Below, in pieces: positions 1 to 6,531 of a DNA stretch of 15,041 nucleotides. A model generated the notes under the pieces. The model did not search any database. It worked only from the letters and a program-made list of their open reading frames with translations, and was not told the origin of the DNA. Both the position numbers and the translations under genes were made by a program. Numbering within the stretch: the first letter of the stretch is position 1; every line of letters starts with the position of its first letter. Source of the stretch: an uncultured Succinatimonas sp. Lineage in GTDB: Bacteria; Pseudomonadota; Gammaproteobacteria; Enterobacterales; Succinivibrionaceae. The stretch covers positions 1-15,041 of the forward strand of contig CALFLJ010000253.1 of NCBI GenBank assembly GCA_937880335.1, written 5' to 3'.

Positions 1-26
1 ATAACTGAACCTTAGTACGGCGATTT

Positions 27-1052
27 GTGAAAGTTTTACTCAAGGGAATTGCCACAATAGCGACAATAAGTGCCTGCAGTGCTGCATTTGCATTACAGGC
101 ACCAACTATGAATAAGGCTGTAACTAATACAGGTAATGCTAATGCCGAATATGTAATGAACATAGGCCATGTAGCAGGAGCTGAACATCCAATTAATATT
201 GCCTTAAAGCAATTTAAAAAGAATGTAGAAGAACGTACCTCAGGAAAAGTTGCTGTTAATGTCTATGACAGTGGTTCTTTAGGTGGCGAGCTTGAAATGC
301 TAGAGCAGATGAACTTAGGAACCTTAGAATCATCTGTAATTATGTCAGGCTCCTTCTGGGAAAGATATGATACTGCAGCAAACGTATCACTAATTCCTTT
401 CTTATTTGAATCTCTTGATGGTGCTCGTAAAGCCTGGAATGGAGAATTTGGACAGAAATTTGCAAAAGATATTATTGAGCCTAATGGAGCCTATGTTCTC
501 TCTTACTGGGAATCAGGTTACCGTCATCTATCCACAAAAGACAAGGCTATTGTAAAGCCTGAGGATATGAAGGGCATTAAATTTAGAACATCTGAAAACG
601 ATATGAAGGTTCAAATGTTCAAAGCCTTTGATGCGAACATAGTAATGTTGCCTTTTTCAGAATTGTTCACCGCTTTACAGCAAGGAACAGTTTCAGGACA
701 AGAAAATCCTGCAGCTAATATCTTAGCCTCTTCATTGTATGAGGTTCAAAACTACATGTCCTTAACCGGTCATATGTATGACAACTGCGTATTTGGTGTA
801 AACAAAAAATGGTTCGATAAATTACCTGAAGATGCTCAGGCTATTATCAAAGAAGAAGCTGCAAAATCACGTACTTTAGACTTAGATCTTTCTGATGAGA
901 CTAAATTTATTGCCAAATTAAAAGAAAAAGGCATGAAGGTAAACGAAGTTGATAAAGAAGCCTTCCGCGCCATGGTTAAGCCAATTTGGGATAAATTCAA
1001 CAAAGATCATGGTCCTGAGTGGATTGATCTTGCCCTCAAATCTCAGAAATAA
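27..1052 (+). CDS. dctP: TRAP transporter substrate-binding subunit DctP
   Basis: This is the periplasmic binding protein of a tripartite (TRAP) transporter. It captures the substrate and hands it to the DctQ-DctM membrane part encoded just downstream. At 341 residues it has the usual family length. Residues 1-23 look like a signal peptide (basic MKVLLKG, hydrophobic stretch, AFA cleavage motif). The mature fold starts near residue 42 (YVMNIGH). The family's ligand-carboxylate arginine is placed at R187 (IKFRTS), followed by the conserved GQENP segment (224-228). The GTG start at 27 is chosen because an in-frame stop lies at 6-8, no other start codon lies between, and the next ATG would remove the signal peptide. 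No good Shine-Dalgarno is visible before it, and any promoter lies outside the window. The substrate cannot be read from sequence; sugar acids and other carboxylates are usual for the family. Confidence 0.93.
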   Translation: MKVLLKGIATIATISACSAAFALQAPTMNKAVTNTGNANAEYVMNIGHVAGAEHPINIALKQFKKNVEERTSGKVAVNVYDSGSLGGELEMLEQMNLGTLESSVIMSGSFWERYDTAANVSLIPFLFESLDGARKAWNGEFGQKFAKDIIEPNGAYVLSYWESGYRHLSTKDKAIVKPEDMKGIKFRTSENDMKVQMFKAFDANIVMLPFSELFTALQQGTVSGQENPAANILASSLYEVQNYMSLTGHMYDNCVFGVNKKWFDKLPEDAQAIIKEEAAKSRTLDLDLSDETKFIAKLKEKGMKVNEVDKEAFRAMVKPIWDKFNKDHGPEWIDLALKSQK

Positions 1053-1071
1053 ATAATAAAGGACAAGCGCG

Positions 1072-1551
1072 ATGAAACTTATCGATATTGTAAAAAAACT
1101 TGTGACGTGGGTATGTTGCTTTGCCCTAGCTCTCATGGCAAGCATAGTCTTTATTCAAGTTATAAATCGCAATATTGTAGGCGGTTCTTTTAAGTGGGTA
1201 GAAGAGCTATCTGCGATGTGCATGATCTGGATAACCTTCTTAGGGGCAGCCTTAGCTACAACATATAACGCTCACACTCGTATTGAACTATTTGTAGCTT
1301 TGTTACCAAAGCGCTTGTCTCACACAGTTTTTGCCCTGGGAGATTTAGCCTGTGCTTTATTTTCCCTTGCCCTGTGCTACTACTCATATCCTTTGATTGT
1401 AGCAAATTTACACACCATGACACCTGCTATGAAATTACCTTTGGCAATCAACTATATAGTGTTTTTTGTTGCAGCATTTCTAATTTGTATATTCATGATT
1501 TTGCGTGCAATTGAAGATTTCAAAGGGAAAGAAAAAAATAAGGAGCAATAA
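1072..1551 (+). CDS. dctQ: TRAP transporter small membrane subunit DctQ
   Basis: This is the small four-helix integral membrane subunit of the TRAP transporter, 159 residues. Hydrophobic segments lie at about residues 12-34, 46-64, 84-106 and 124-145. The family pattern is clear between the first two helices (INRNIVGG, then KWVEELS at 41-47) and after the second (FLGAALATTYNAHTRIEL). The gene follows dctP by 19 bases. A good Shine-Dalgarno (AAAGGA, 1058-1063) sits 8 bases before the ATG. DctQ binds DctM and helps dock the binding protein in the inner membrane. The C-terminal tail is highly charged (KGKEKNKEQ) and ends in the cytoplasm in the usual topology. Confidence 0.93.
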   Translation: MKLIDIVKKLVTWVCCFALALMASIVFIQVINRNIVGGSFKWVEELSAMCMIWITFLGAALATTYNAHTRIELFVALLPKRLSHTVFALGDLACALFSLALCYYSYPLIVANLHTMTPAMKLPLAINYIVFFVAAFLICIFMILRAIEDFKGKEKNKEQ

Positions 1552-1553
1552 TC

Positions 1554-2837
1554 ATGGATCCGGTAGCACTTATATTTGTAACCTTAGCTTTATGCTTGTT
1601 CTTAGGCGTACCAGTAGCTTTTTCCATTGGTATTAGTGTAATGTCATTCCTCCTCTATCAAGGATACCCTGATCCTATGGTAATGGCTCAACGTATGGTG
1701 GATGGAGCAAAATCTTATACCATGATGGCGCTACCAATGTTCATATTTGCAGGCGCACTCATGGCTTATGGTAGTACCCCAAGACTTATGAAACTTGCCA
1801 ATATGCTGGTAAGTAAAGTTCCAGGAGGTCTTGGAGCTGCAACCCTTGTCACTTGTGGCTTCTTTGGAGCTGTATCAGGATCTGGTGTTGCCTCAACTGC
1901 CGCTATTGGCGGTATTGTAGGCAAAGAAATGATTAAGCAGGGATATGGCCTTGGTATAACTGCAGGTATTTTAGCCGGAGGTGGTGTTATGGCAACTTTA
2001 ATTCCACCATCTTTGGTTATGGTTATTTATGCAGGAAGTACAGGAGTGTCTGTAGGAGATTTATTTATTGCAGGTGTAGGTCCTGGAGTTTTTATCATCC
2101 TGCTTTTAATCTTGATGAACTGCTTAATCGCAAAAAAACGCAAAATAGGTGCAGGTGAAACAATAAAATACACTACAGGTGATCGCATAAAGATCATTTG
2201 TGACGCCATCTTACCTTTGTTCTTACCTGTTTTAATTATAGGCGGCGTAATTTCAGGATTGTTAACTCCTACAGAATCTTCTGTAATTGCAACTGTATAT
2301 GCCTTATTTTTAGCGGTTTTTGTCTATAGGGAACTCACCTTTGCTAAATTTATAAAGGCCACAACAGACACTGTCATAACATCTGCCATAATTCTATTTA
2401 TTATATCTGCAGCAACACCTTTTGGTTGGATTATGGCCACCCAAAATGTGCCCCAAATGTTCACCGAAGCATTACTAAGCTTTACTTCAAATCCTTACAT
2501 GATTTTGGCAGTGTTCTTCTGCTTATTGTGGGTTTTAGGATGCTTTATGGAAACCATTTGCATCATTATATTAATCACCCCTATTTTATTCCCTATTGTC
2601 ACATCAATGGGTATGGATCCAATCCATTTTGGTGTTGCAATGATGGCAAACCTTGCTGTTGGAGGTATAACCCCACCTTTATCTGTAGGTCTGTTTACAG
2701 CTTGTCGCATCTTAAATTGCAAGATTGAACAAACCTTCCCTGATGTACTTTTTATAGTATTGGTTATCACTGTAGGCGCAGCCCTAACCTTTGTATTCCC
2801 AGAGCTCTCATTAACATTAGTTGAAGCTTTTAGGTAA
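1554..2837 (+). CDS. dctM: TRAP transporter large membrane subunit DctM
   Basis: This is the large permease subunit that moves the substrate with a sodium gradient, 427 residues, full length for the family. It is almost entirely hydrophobic helices. Family signatures are visible: FGAVSGSGVASTAAIGG at about 104-120 (the serine/glycine-rich site near the sodium-binding region), LIPPSLVMVIYA at 149-160, a TPTESS segment in the middle, and NLAVGGITPPLSVGLF near the C-terminus, which mirrors the first-half motif as expected from the internal repeat. The gene starts 2 bases after dctQ, with AGGAG (1541-1545) as ribosome-binding site inside the end of dctQ. With dctP and dctQ this makes a complete transporter. 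Confidence 0.95.
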   Translation: MDPVALIFVTLALCLFLGVPVAFSIGISVMSFLLYQGYPDPMVMAQRMVDGAKSYTMMALPMFIFAGALMAYGSTPRLMKLANMLVSKVPGGLGAATLVTCGFFGAVSGSGVASTAAIGGIVGKEMIKQGYGLGITAGILAGGGVMATLIPPSLVMVIYAGSTGVSVGDLFIAGVGPGVFIILLLILMNCLIAKKRKIGAGETIKYTTGDRIKIICDAILPLFLPVLIIGGVISGLLTPTESSVIATVYALFLAVFVYRELTFAKFIKATTDTVITSAIILFIISAATPFGWIMATQNVPQMFTEALLSFTSNPYMILAVFFCLLWVLGCFMETICIIILITPILFPIVTSMGMDPIHFGVAMMANLAVGGITPPLSVGLFTACRILNCKIEQTFPDVLFIVLVITVGAALTFVFPELSLTLVEAFR

Positions 2838-2846
2838 GGTTTTATT

Positions 2847-3452
2847 ATGCAAATAGAAGAACTTTCAGAAGAAATCGTAAGAGTTTGCAAAAACTTAAGA
2901 CAAACAAAATTAGTCAATGCCACTCATGGAAATGTTTCAGCAAGAATTGGTAATACCATGCTTATAACACCTACAGGAAGTGATTTTGACAGTATAAAGG
3001 CTCAAGACATTGTCCTTATGGATATTGAGAGTGGAGAGATTCTCTCTTTAGGTAAGCCATCAAAGGAATATGAGCTACATCTTTTAGCCTATAGAAACAG
3101 ACCTGATATAAATGCGGTAGTACATGCTCATAGCCCTAAGACAGTAGCTTTGTCATGTCTTCAAATAGATGATTTTGACAATATAGTTCCAGCATATACA
3201 TTAGCTTTTGCCATTTTTACAAAGCATCTACCCCTTGTTGATTATTACAAGGCTGGATCTTTAGAGCTTGCACAGAAATCAGCTGAAAAACTTATCGACA
3301 ACAATGCTGTAGCCCTAAAGCATCACGGTATTATTGTAGTTTCAGACAGCCTTAAAAATGCACTCTATCGAGTAGAGGAAATTGAGGAAAATGCTGAAAT
3401 TGCTCTTTGCATCGGCAAAAAATGCCATGCTTTAGATCCTGATAATCTTTAG
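2847..3452 (+). CDS. class II aldolase / sugar-phosphate epimerase family enzyme
   Basis: This is a metal-dependent enzyme of the class II aldolase/adducin family, which holds L-fuculose-phosphate aldolase, rhamnulose-phosphate aldolase and L-ribulose-5-phosphate 4-epimerase. At 201 residues it is closer in size to fuculose-phosphate aldolase than to AraD (about 231). The zinc ligands expected for the family are H93 and H95 (HAHSP) and H160 (KHHG). The catalytic acid would be E74 (PSKE). The phosphate-binding segments are GNVSAR (28-33) and TPTGSD (41-46). It starts 9 bases after dctM, with AAGG at 2836-2839. Placed between transporter and kinase genes, it probably acts on the phosphorylated sugar made by the kinase. 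Whether it cleaves (aldolase) or epimerises cannot be decided from sequence alone. Confidence 0.85.
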   Translation: MQIEELSEEIVRVCKNLRQTKLVNATHGNVSARIGNTMLITPTGSDFDSIKAQDIVLMDIESGEILSLGKPSKEYELHLLAYRNRPDINAVVHAHSPKTVALSCLQIDDFDNIVPAYTLAFAIFTKHLPLVDYYKAGSLELAQKSAEKLIDNNAVALKHHGIIVVSDSLKNALYRVEEIEENAEIALCIGKKCHALDPDNL

Positions 3453-3460
3453 GAGTAAAA

Positions 3461-4978
3461 ATGACAAAAACTCAAACTAAAGATCTTCTTTTAGGTATTG
3501 ATATTGGTACTACCGGCGCTAAATGTAGCTTTTACAACTTTGAAGGTCAAAAGGTTTCATCAGGTTATCAAGAGTACCGAATGATCCACCCTAAAGAAGA
3601 CTGGACTGAACAAGACCCTACAAAATGGTGGACTGCTGTTAAAGAAAACATACAGCTTTGTATTGATGTTGACAATATTGACACAAGTAGAGTTGCCTGC
3701 ATTGGCGTAAGTAGTACTAACGCTGTTATGCTTATGGGTAAAAATAAAATTGTCTACAACGGTGTAGGACTTCATGATCAAAGAGCTGTACAGCAGGAAA
3801 TTTGGTTAAAAGAACATGTGGGAGATGAGAGAGCTTTTAATATTACTGGTAACAATATTGTAAAAGGCTCTTTTGCCCTCCCTACTTTACGCTGGTTTAT
3901 AGATAATCGTCCCGACTTAATTGATGATACTGAGAAGTTTTTAATTCCTAATGGATTTATTATAAAAAAACTTACTGATGAATATTCTATAGATAATCCA
4001 AGAAGTGGCTTATCTCTTATGAATGATCTAAAAAACGGTGGTTGGTCAGATGAAATAATTGAGAAAGCTCAAATTCCAAAAGATATTCTGCCTCCTATCT
4101 TCAAGTCATATGAAATAGTAGGAGAGGTAACCAAAAAAGCAGCTAAGGCTACAGGCCTTTGTGAGGGAACTCCTGTCTGTGCTGGAGCTATAGATACTAT
4201 CTCAGCCACATTAGCCTCTGGTGTATATGCGCCTCTAGATGCTGCAATTACCATAGGCTCAAGCGGACGTATATGTCAAATTAACAATAAACCTTATTTT
4301 AAGCAAAAGGTTTTATCCACACCTTATGCTTTTGATAATCTTTATGCGGCAGTCCAAACTACTGACAATGCAGGTATTTCACTTAAGTGGTTTAGAGATA
4401 CATTCGGTAAGATGGTTTTTCAAGATGCTTTAAATGCTGGCATTAGTGTTTATGAGCAAATGAATAGACTATGTGCAAAATCTCTTCCCAACAGTCACTT
4501 AATATTTTTGCCATATCTCTCAGGAGAGAAAAGTCCAATCTGGGATCCTAATGCACGAGGAGTTTTCTTTGGCATTTCACTTACAAGCTCCTATAGTGAC
4601 TTTATTCGTGCAATTATGGAGGGGGTTGCCTTCTCAATAAAACACTGTATTGAAAACTTACTTGATACAAGTAATTTAAATAATCTTTCTGCAGTGCCAA
4701 TTGGTGGGGGTATCGCTAATAGTGATATTTGGTGCCAGATTTTTGCTGATATTTTACAAAGACCTATTATTCAACTCTCACAGGAAGAAACAGAAACTTT
4801 AGGTGATATCATCATTGCAGCGCATGCTATCGGCATAAAAGATATAAAGCCTGACTTTGGAAAGAAATTAGCTGAAAAAGGTAATTTAAAGCTACCTAAT
4901 AAAGCGACCAAAGATTTATACGAGGAGAAATTCGCTAAATATAAAGAGCTTTATAAATCTATATCTCATCTTTATTAA
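3461..4978 (+). CDS. FGGY-family carbohydrate kinase (xylulokinase-like)
   Basis: This is an ATP-dependent kinase of the FGGY family, 505 residues. These enzymes phosphorylate ketoses or polyols such as xylulose, ribulose, fuculose or glycerol. Visible landmarks: N-terminal phosphate loop GIDIGTTGAK (12-21); HDQRA (105-109) in the sugar-binding region; catalytic base D245 in AGAIDT; the PYLSGEKSP segment (351-359) with RGVFFG (366-371), matching the second FGGY signature region; and the adenine-binding GGGIANSDIW (415-424). It begins 8 bases after the aldolase gene. Its AGGAG (3451-3455) overlaps the previous stop codon, so the two are probably translationally coupled. It is the last gene before a strong terminator. 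Overall look is XylB/LyxK-like, but FGGY members change substrate easily, so no symbol is given. Confidence 0.88.
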   Translation: MTKTQTKDLLLGIDIGTTGAKCSFYNFEGQKVSSGYQEYRMIHPKEDWTEQDPTKWWTAVKENIQLCIDVDNIDTSRVACIGVSSTNAVMLMGKNKIVYNGVGLHDQRAVQQEIWLKEHVGDERAFNITGNNIVKGSFALPTLRWFIDNRPDLIDDTEKFLIPNGFIIKKLTDEYSIDNPRSGLSLMNDLKNGGWSDEIIEKAQIPKDILPPIFKSYEIVGEVTKKAAKATGLCEGTPVCAGAIDTISATLASGVYAPLDAAITIGSSGRICQINNKPYFKQKVLSTPYAFDNLYAAVQTTDNAGISLKWFRDTFGKMVFQDALNAGISVYEQMNRLCAKSLPNSHLIFLPYLSGEKSPIWDPNARGVFFGISLTSSYSDFIRAIMEGVAFSIKHCIENLLDTSNLNNLSAVPIGGGIANSDIWCQIFADILQRPIIQLSQEETETLGDIIIAAHAIGIKDIKPDFGKKLAEKGNLKLPNKATKDLYEEKFAKYKELYKSISHLY

Positions 4979-5003
4979 TACTTATCTTCATCTCAATGTT
5001 TTT

Positions 5004-5039
5004 TATCCCTACTCTTATTTTGTAGGGATGTTTTTTTTT
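5004..5039 (+). terminator. intrinsic terminator of the TRAP-aldolase-kinase operon
   Basis: A perfect 8-bp stem, ATCCCTAC (5005-5012) with GTAGGGAT (5022-5029), has a 9-base loop and can add one T-G pair. It is followed by nine T residues (5031-5039). It lies 26 bases after the kinase stop codon and fits Rho-independent termination on the plus strand. The minus-strand side lacks a T tract, so it is probably one-directional. Confidence 0.9.
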
Positions 5040-5081
5040 ACAAAAATTTACACGCAATTACATACTTAACAACAAATATAG

Positions 5082-5113
5082 AAAAAATAATTAAATATGC
5101 TTATAAAGCATAT
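5082..5113 (-). terminator. possible weak terminator of the aldo-keto reductase gene
   Basis: On the minus strand, a 7-bp stem (ATATGCT at 5095-5101 with AGCATAT at 5107-5113, loop of five) is followed by an A/T-rich run containing six T residues (complement of 5082-5087). It lies about 15 bases past the reductase stop. The stem has only two G-C pairs and the T run is set back several bases, so termination would be weak. It is nevertheless the best candidate on that side of the convergent pair. Confidence 0.4.
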
Positions 5114-5128
5114 ATTAAGTATATTAGA

Positions 5129-5929
5129 TTAATACCAACCAAATAATGAACGATTGGTATTAAGTTTTAAGATTTCTTTCATATCACTTTCAGTAAGACT
5201 AAAGTCAAAAATATCAATATTCTCTTTAAGTCTTTTTTTATGTTGGCTCTTTGGTATGACTATGACGCCATTTTGTACTAAATAGCGTAGACTTATTTGT
5301 GCTACGCTTTTTCCATAAGAGGATGCGATCTTCAAAAGAATAGGCTCTTTAAAAAGATTTTTTCTTCCTTCGGTAAAAGGCCCCCAAGACTGCATATGCG
5401 TACCATGAGAATTAAAAATTTCTATAAGATCAAATTGCGGGTAGTAGATATGCGACTCAACCTGATTTACAGCAGGAACAATCTCACAATTCGAAATAAA
5501 ATTTAAATACTGCTCTTTATTGAAATTTGACAGCCCAATAGCCTTAACCTTACCTTTCTTGTAAGCATCCTCAAAAGCCTTATACATTTCCAAAGCATAA
5601 GGATATGGTTCATGAATTAAGAGAAGATCAATATAATCTATTCTAAGATCATTTAAAGACTGTTCTATCCCCTCGTTTACTTTTGCATAATTATTGTAAG
5701 GGGCATGAAGTTTTGTTGTTATAAATATTTCATCTCTTTTAATTCCACTTTCAGACAGAGCTTTCCCTACAATATCCTCATTTTGATACATTTTTGCTGT
5801 ATCAATTAACCTATAACCTAACTCTAATGCATCTAAGATAGATTTTTTTCCAATCTCACCACGTAAATCCCAAGTTCCTAATCCCAATTTAGGAATTAAA
5901 TTTCCGTTATTAAGTTTGAAATATTCCAT
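5129..5929 (-). CDS. aldo-keto reductase (NADPH-dependent oxidoreductase)
   Basis: This is a soluble (beta/alpha)8-barrel oxidoreductase of the aldo-keto reductase superfamily, 266 residues. It reduces aldehydes or ketones with NAD(P)H. The catalytic tetrad is intact: D43 and Y48 (IDTAKMYQNE), K73 (TTKLH), H106 (LIHEPYP). Cofactor-binding landmarks follow: GLSNF (132-136), NQVE (155-158), SWGPF (181-185), and IPKS (225-228) with R233 and EN (236-237), which suits the 2'-phosphate of NADPH. The family is close to 2,5-diketo-gluconate reductase-like enzymes, but the true substrate is unknown. It converges with the kinase gene and stands alone on its strand. The ATG at 5929 matches the family N-terminus, yet no clear Shine-Dalgarno precedes it. 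A link to the sugar operon next door is possible but not shown. Confidence 0.9.
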   Translation of the reverse strand: MEYFKLNNGNLIPKLGLGTWDLRGEIGKKSILDALELGYRLIDTAKMYQNEDIVGKALSESGIKRDEIFITTKLHAPYNNYAKVNEGIEQSLNDLRIDYIDLLLIHEPYPYALEMYKAFEDAYKKGKVKAIGLSNFNKEQYLNFISNCEIVPAVNQVESHIYYPQFDLIEIFNSHGTHMQSWGPFTEGRKNLFKEPILLKIASSYGKSVAQISLRYLVQNGVIVIPKSQHKKRLKENIDIFDFSLTESDMKEILKLNTNRSLFGWY

Positions 5930-5931
5930 AT

Positions 5932-6189
5932 TTATAATTTTTTACTTCTAATTCTTTCTGTTAAAAGAAGAAACTCAAAGATAGAGTCCCTATAAATTAA
6001 TGCAATTTTTTTCAAGCCAAGAATACTGAAATTACTAATAAAAAGAAGAATATAACTCTTGTAATAAGCCAGATGACTCTCTAAATGGAGCAATTTATAA
6101 TTTTGTATGGATAGTATCTTAAGATGATTTTGTACAACTACAGATACTTTAAAAAGAGTTAAACAGCAGATCTTATAATTAGGCCTTTG
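5932..6189 (-). pseudogene. 85-codon open frame without start, possible gene relic
   Basis: The minus-strand frame is open from just after a TAG at 6190-6192 to a TAA at 5932-5934, only 2 bases before the aldo-keto reductase ATG. It has no ATG; the first usable start is a TTG at 6093, giving 53 residues. Such a long stop-free run is unusual in DNA this AT-rich, and the tight junction looks like an operon joint. The C-terminal part (GLKKIALIYRD, then TERIRSKKL at the end) faintly recalls the last strand and helix of LysR-type regulators, which often sit beside such reductases. That resemblance is weak and unverified. It could equally be chance. Confidence 0.25.
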
Positions 6190-6267
6190 CTAATATAATA
6201 TTCATTTACCAAAATTTTCTACACAGGATAGTTATTTTTTTTGCTACTAGCAGTGTTCATATTCAAG

Positions 6268-6299
6268 GCTTTGCCACAAATTTACGCAAAGCATTCTTT
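6268..6299 (+). terminator. hairpin plus T-rich tail with no gene upstream
   Basis: GCTTTGC (6268-6274) pairs perfectly with GCAAAGC (6286-6292) across an 11-base loop. The plus-strand sequence after it is T-rich (ATTCTTTTCTTT). This has the form of a modest intrinsic terminator on the plus strand, but no plus-strand gene precedes it. A TATAAT at 6174-6179 could start a short untranslated transcript of about 115 bases ending here. The tail is interrupted and there is no -35 box, so the call is tentative. Confidence 0.3.
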
Positions 6300-6346
6300 T
6301 CTTTACTCGTGAACTTAGAATTCATTTCTATTACAACAAATACAGA

Positions 6347-6391
6347 TAGGTATTTACTTTCTATCTTAATAAGACCTAAAGTAAATACCTA
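6347..6391. repeat. 14-bp perfect inverted repeat
   Basis: TAGGTATTTACTTT (6347-6360) is the exact reverse complement of AAAGTAAATACCTA (6378-6391), with 17 bases between. Neither side is followed by a T tract, so it is not a standard terminator. A 14-bp perfect match is longer than expected by chance in a 600-base gap. It could be a regulator-binding palindrome with wide spacing, an RNA hairpin or the remnant of a small repeat element. The right arm is followed by a copy of TCTATCTTAA, whose other copy lies in the loop. Confidence 0.7.
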
Positions 6392-6427
6392 AATTTCATC
6401 TATCTTAAAGTCATAATAAAAAATTTT

Positions 6428-6473
6428 GCAAATAAAGTTACGCTGCCAACGATTGCTCTACTTAGTTATTTGC
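6428..6473. repeat. 8-bp inverted repeat
   Basis: GCAAATAA (6428-6435) and TTATTTGC (6466-6473) are perfect reverse complements separated by 30 bases, among them the relatively GC-rich segment ACGCTGCCAACG. It lies about 60 bases past the stop of the orphan binding-protein gene. Alone it could easily be chance in AT-rich DNA. It is listed because it sits in line with two other inverted repeats in the same gap. Confidence 0.35.
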
Positions 6474-6531
6474 TTCTTTAAGCTTATTTAAGAAAACCTT
6501 TTATAAGCAAGCCTTTAAGAAAAATTTATAA

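Larger units (their letters stand above)
5930..6531. other. 602-base stretch without an intact gene, rich in inverted repeats
   Basis: This very AT-rich gap separates two minus-strand genes. It must hold the promoter of the aldo-keto reductase and the end of the binding-protein transcript. I find no intact gene with start codon and ribosome-binding site, no tRNA and no clear transposon end. It does hold an 85-codon open frame on the minus strand (5932-6189), a 14-bp inverted repeat (6347-6391), two smaller inverted repeats (6268-6292 and 6428-6473), a 10-bp direct repeat TCTATCTTAA (6360-6369 and 6399-6408) and a perfect TATAAT hexamer on the plus strand (6174-6179) without a good -35 box. 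No convincing terminator for the binding-protein gene was found in it. Confidence 0.6.

Noticed and set aside
2426..2728. 100-codon open frame on the plus strand inside dctM
   Set aside because: It is a shifted frame of the dctM membrane region with no family features. dctM itself is complete and full length.
2495..2923. 142-codon open frame on the minus strand
   Set aside because: It lies antisense to the well-supported dctM and aldolase genes, has no recognisable domain and no ribosome-binding site, and mirrors their codon pattern.
6263..6325. 20-codon minus-strand frame starting with ATG (MNSKFTSKEK...)
   Set aside because: It is lysine-rich and protein-like, and the frame is open upstream for about 20 more codons, but there is no ribosome-binding site and it overlaps the 6268-6292 hairpin. 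It is too short to support without conservation.
6183..6392. About 70-codon plus-strand open frame in the intergenic gap
   Set aside because: It contains no ATG, begins after a stop, covers the inverted repeats and has no recognisable domain. Likely non-coding.
6482..6508. GCTTAT/ATAAGC hairpin considered as terminator of the binding-protein gene
   Set aside because: The minus-strand sequence after it is not T-rich and the stem is interrupted after six pairs.
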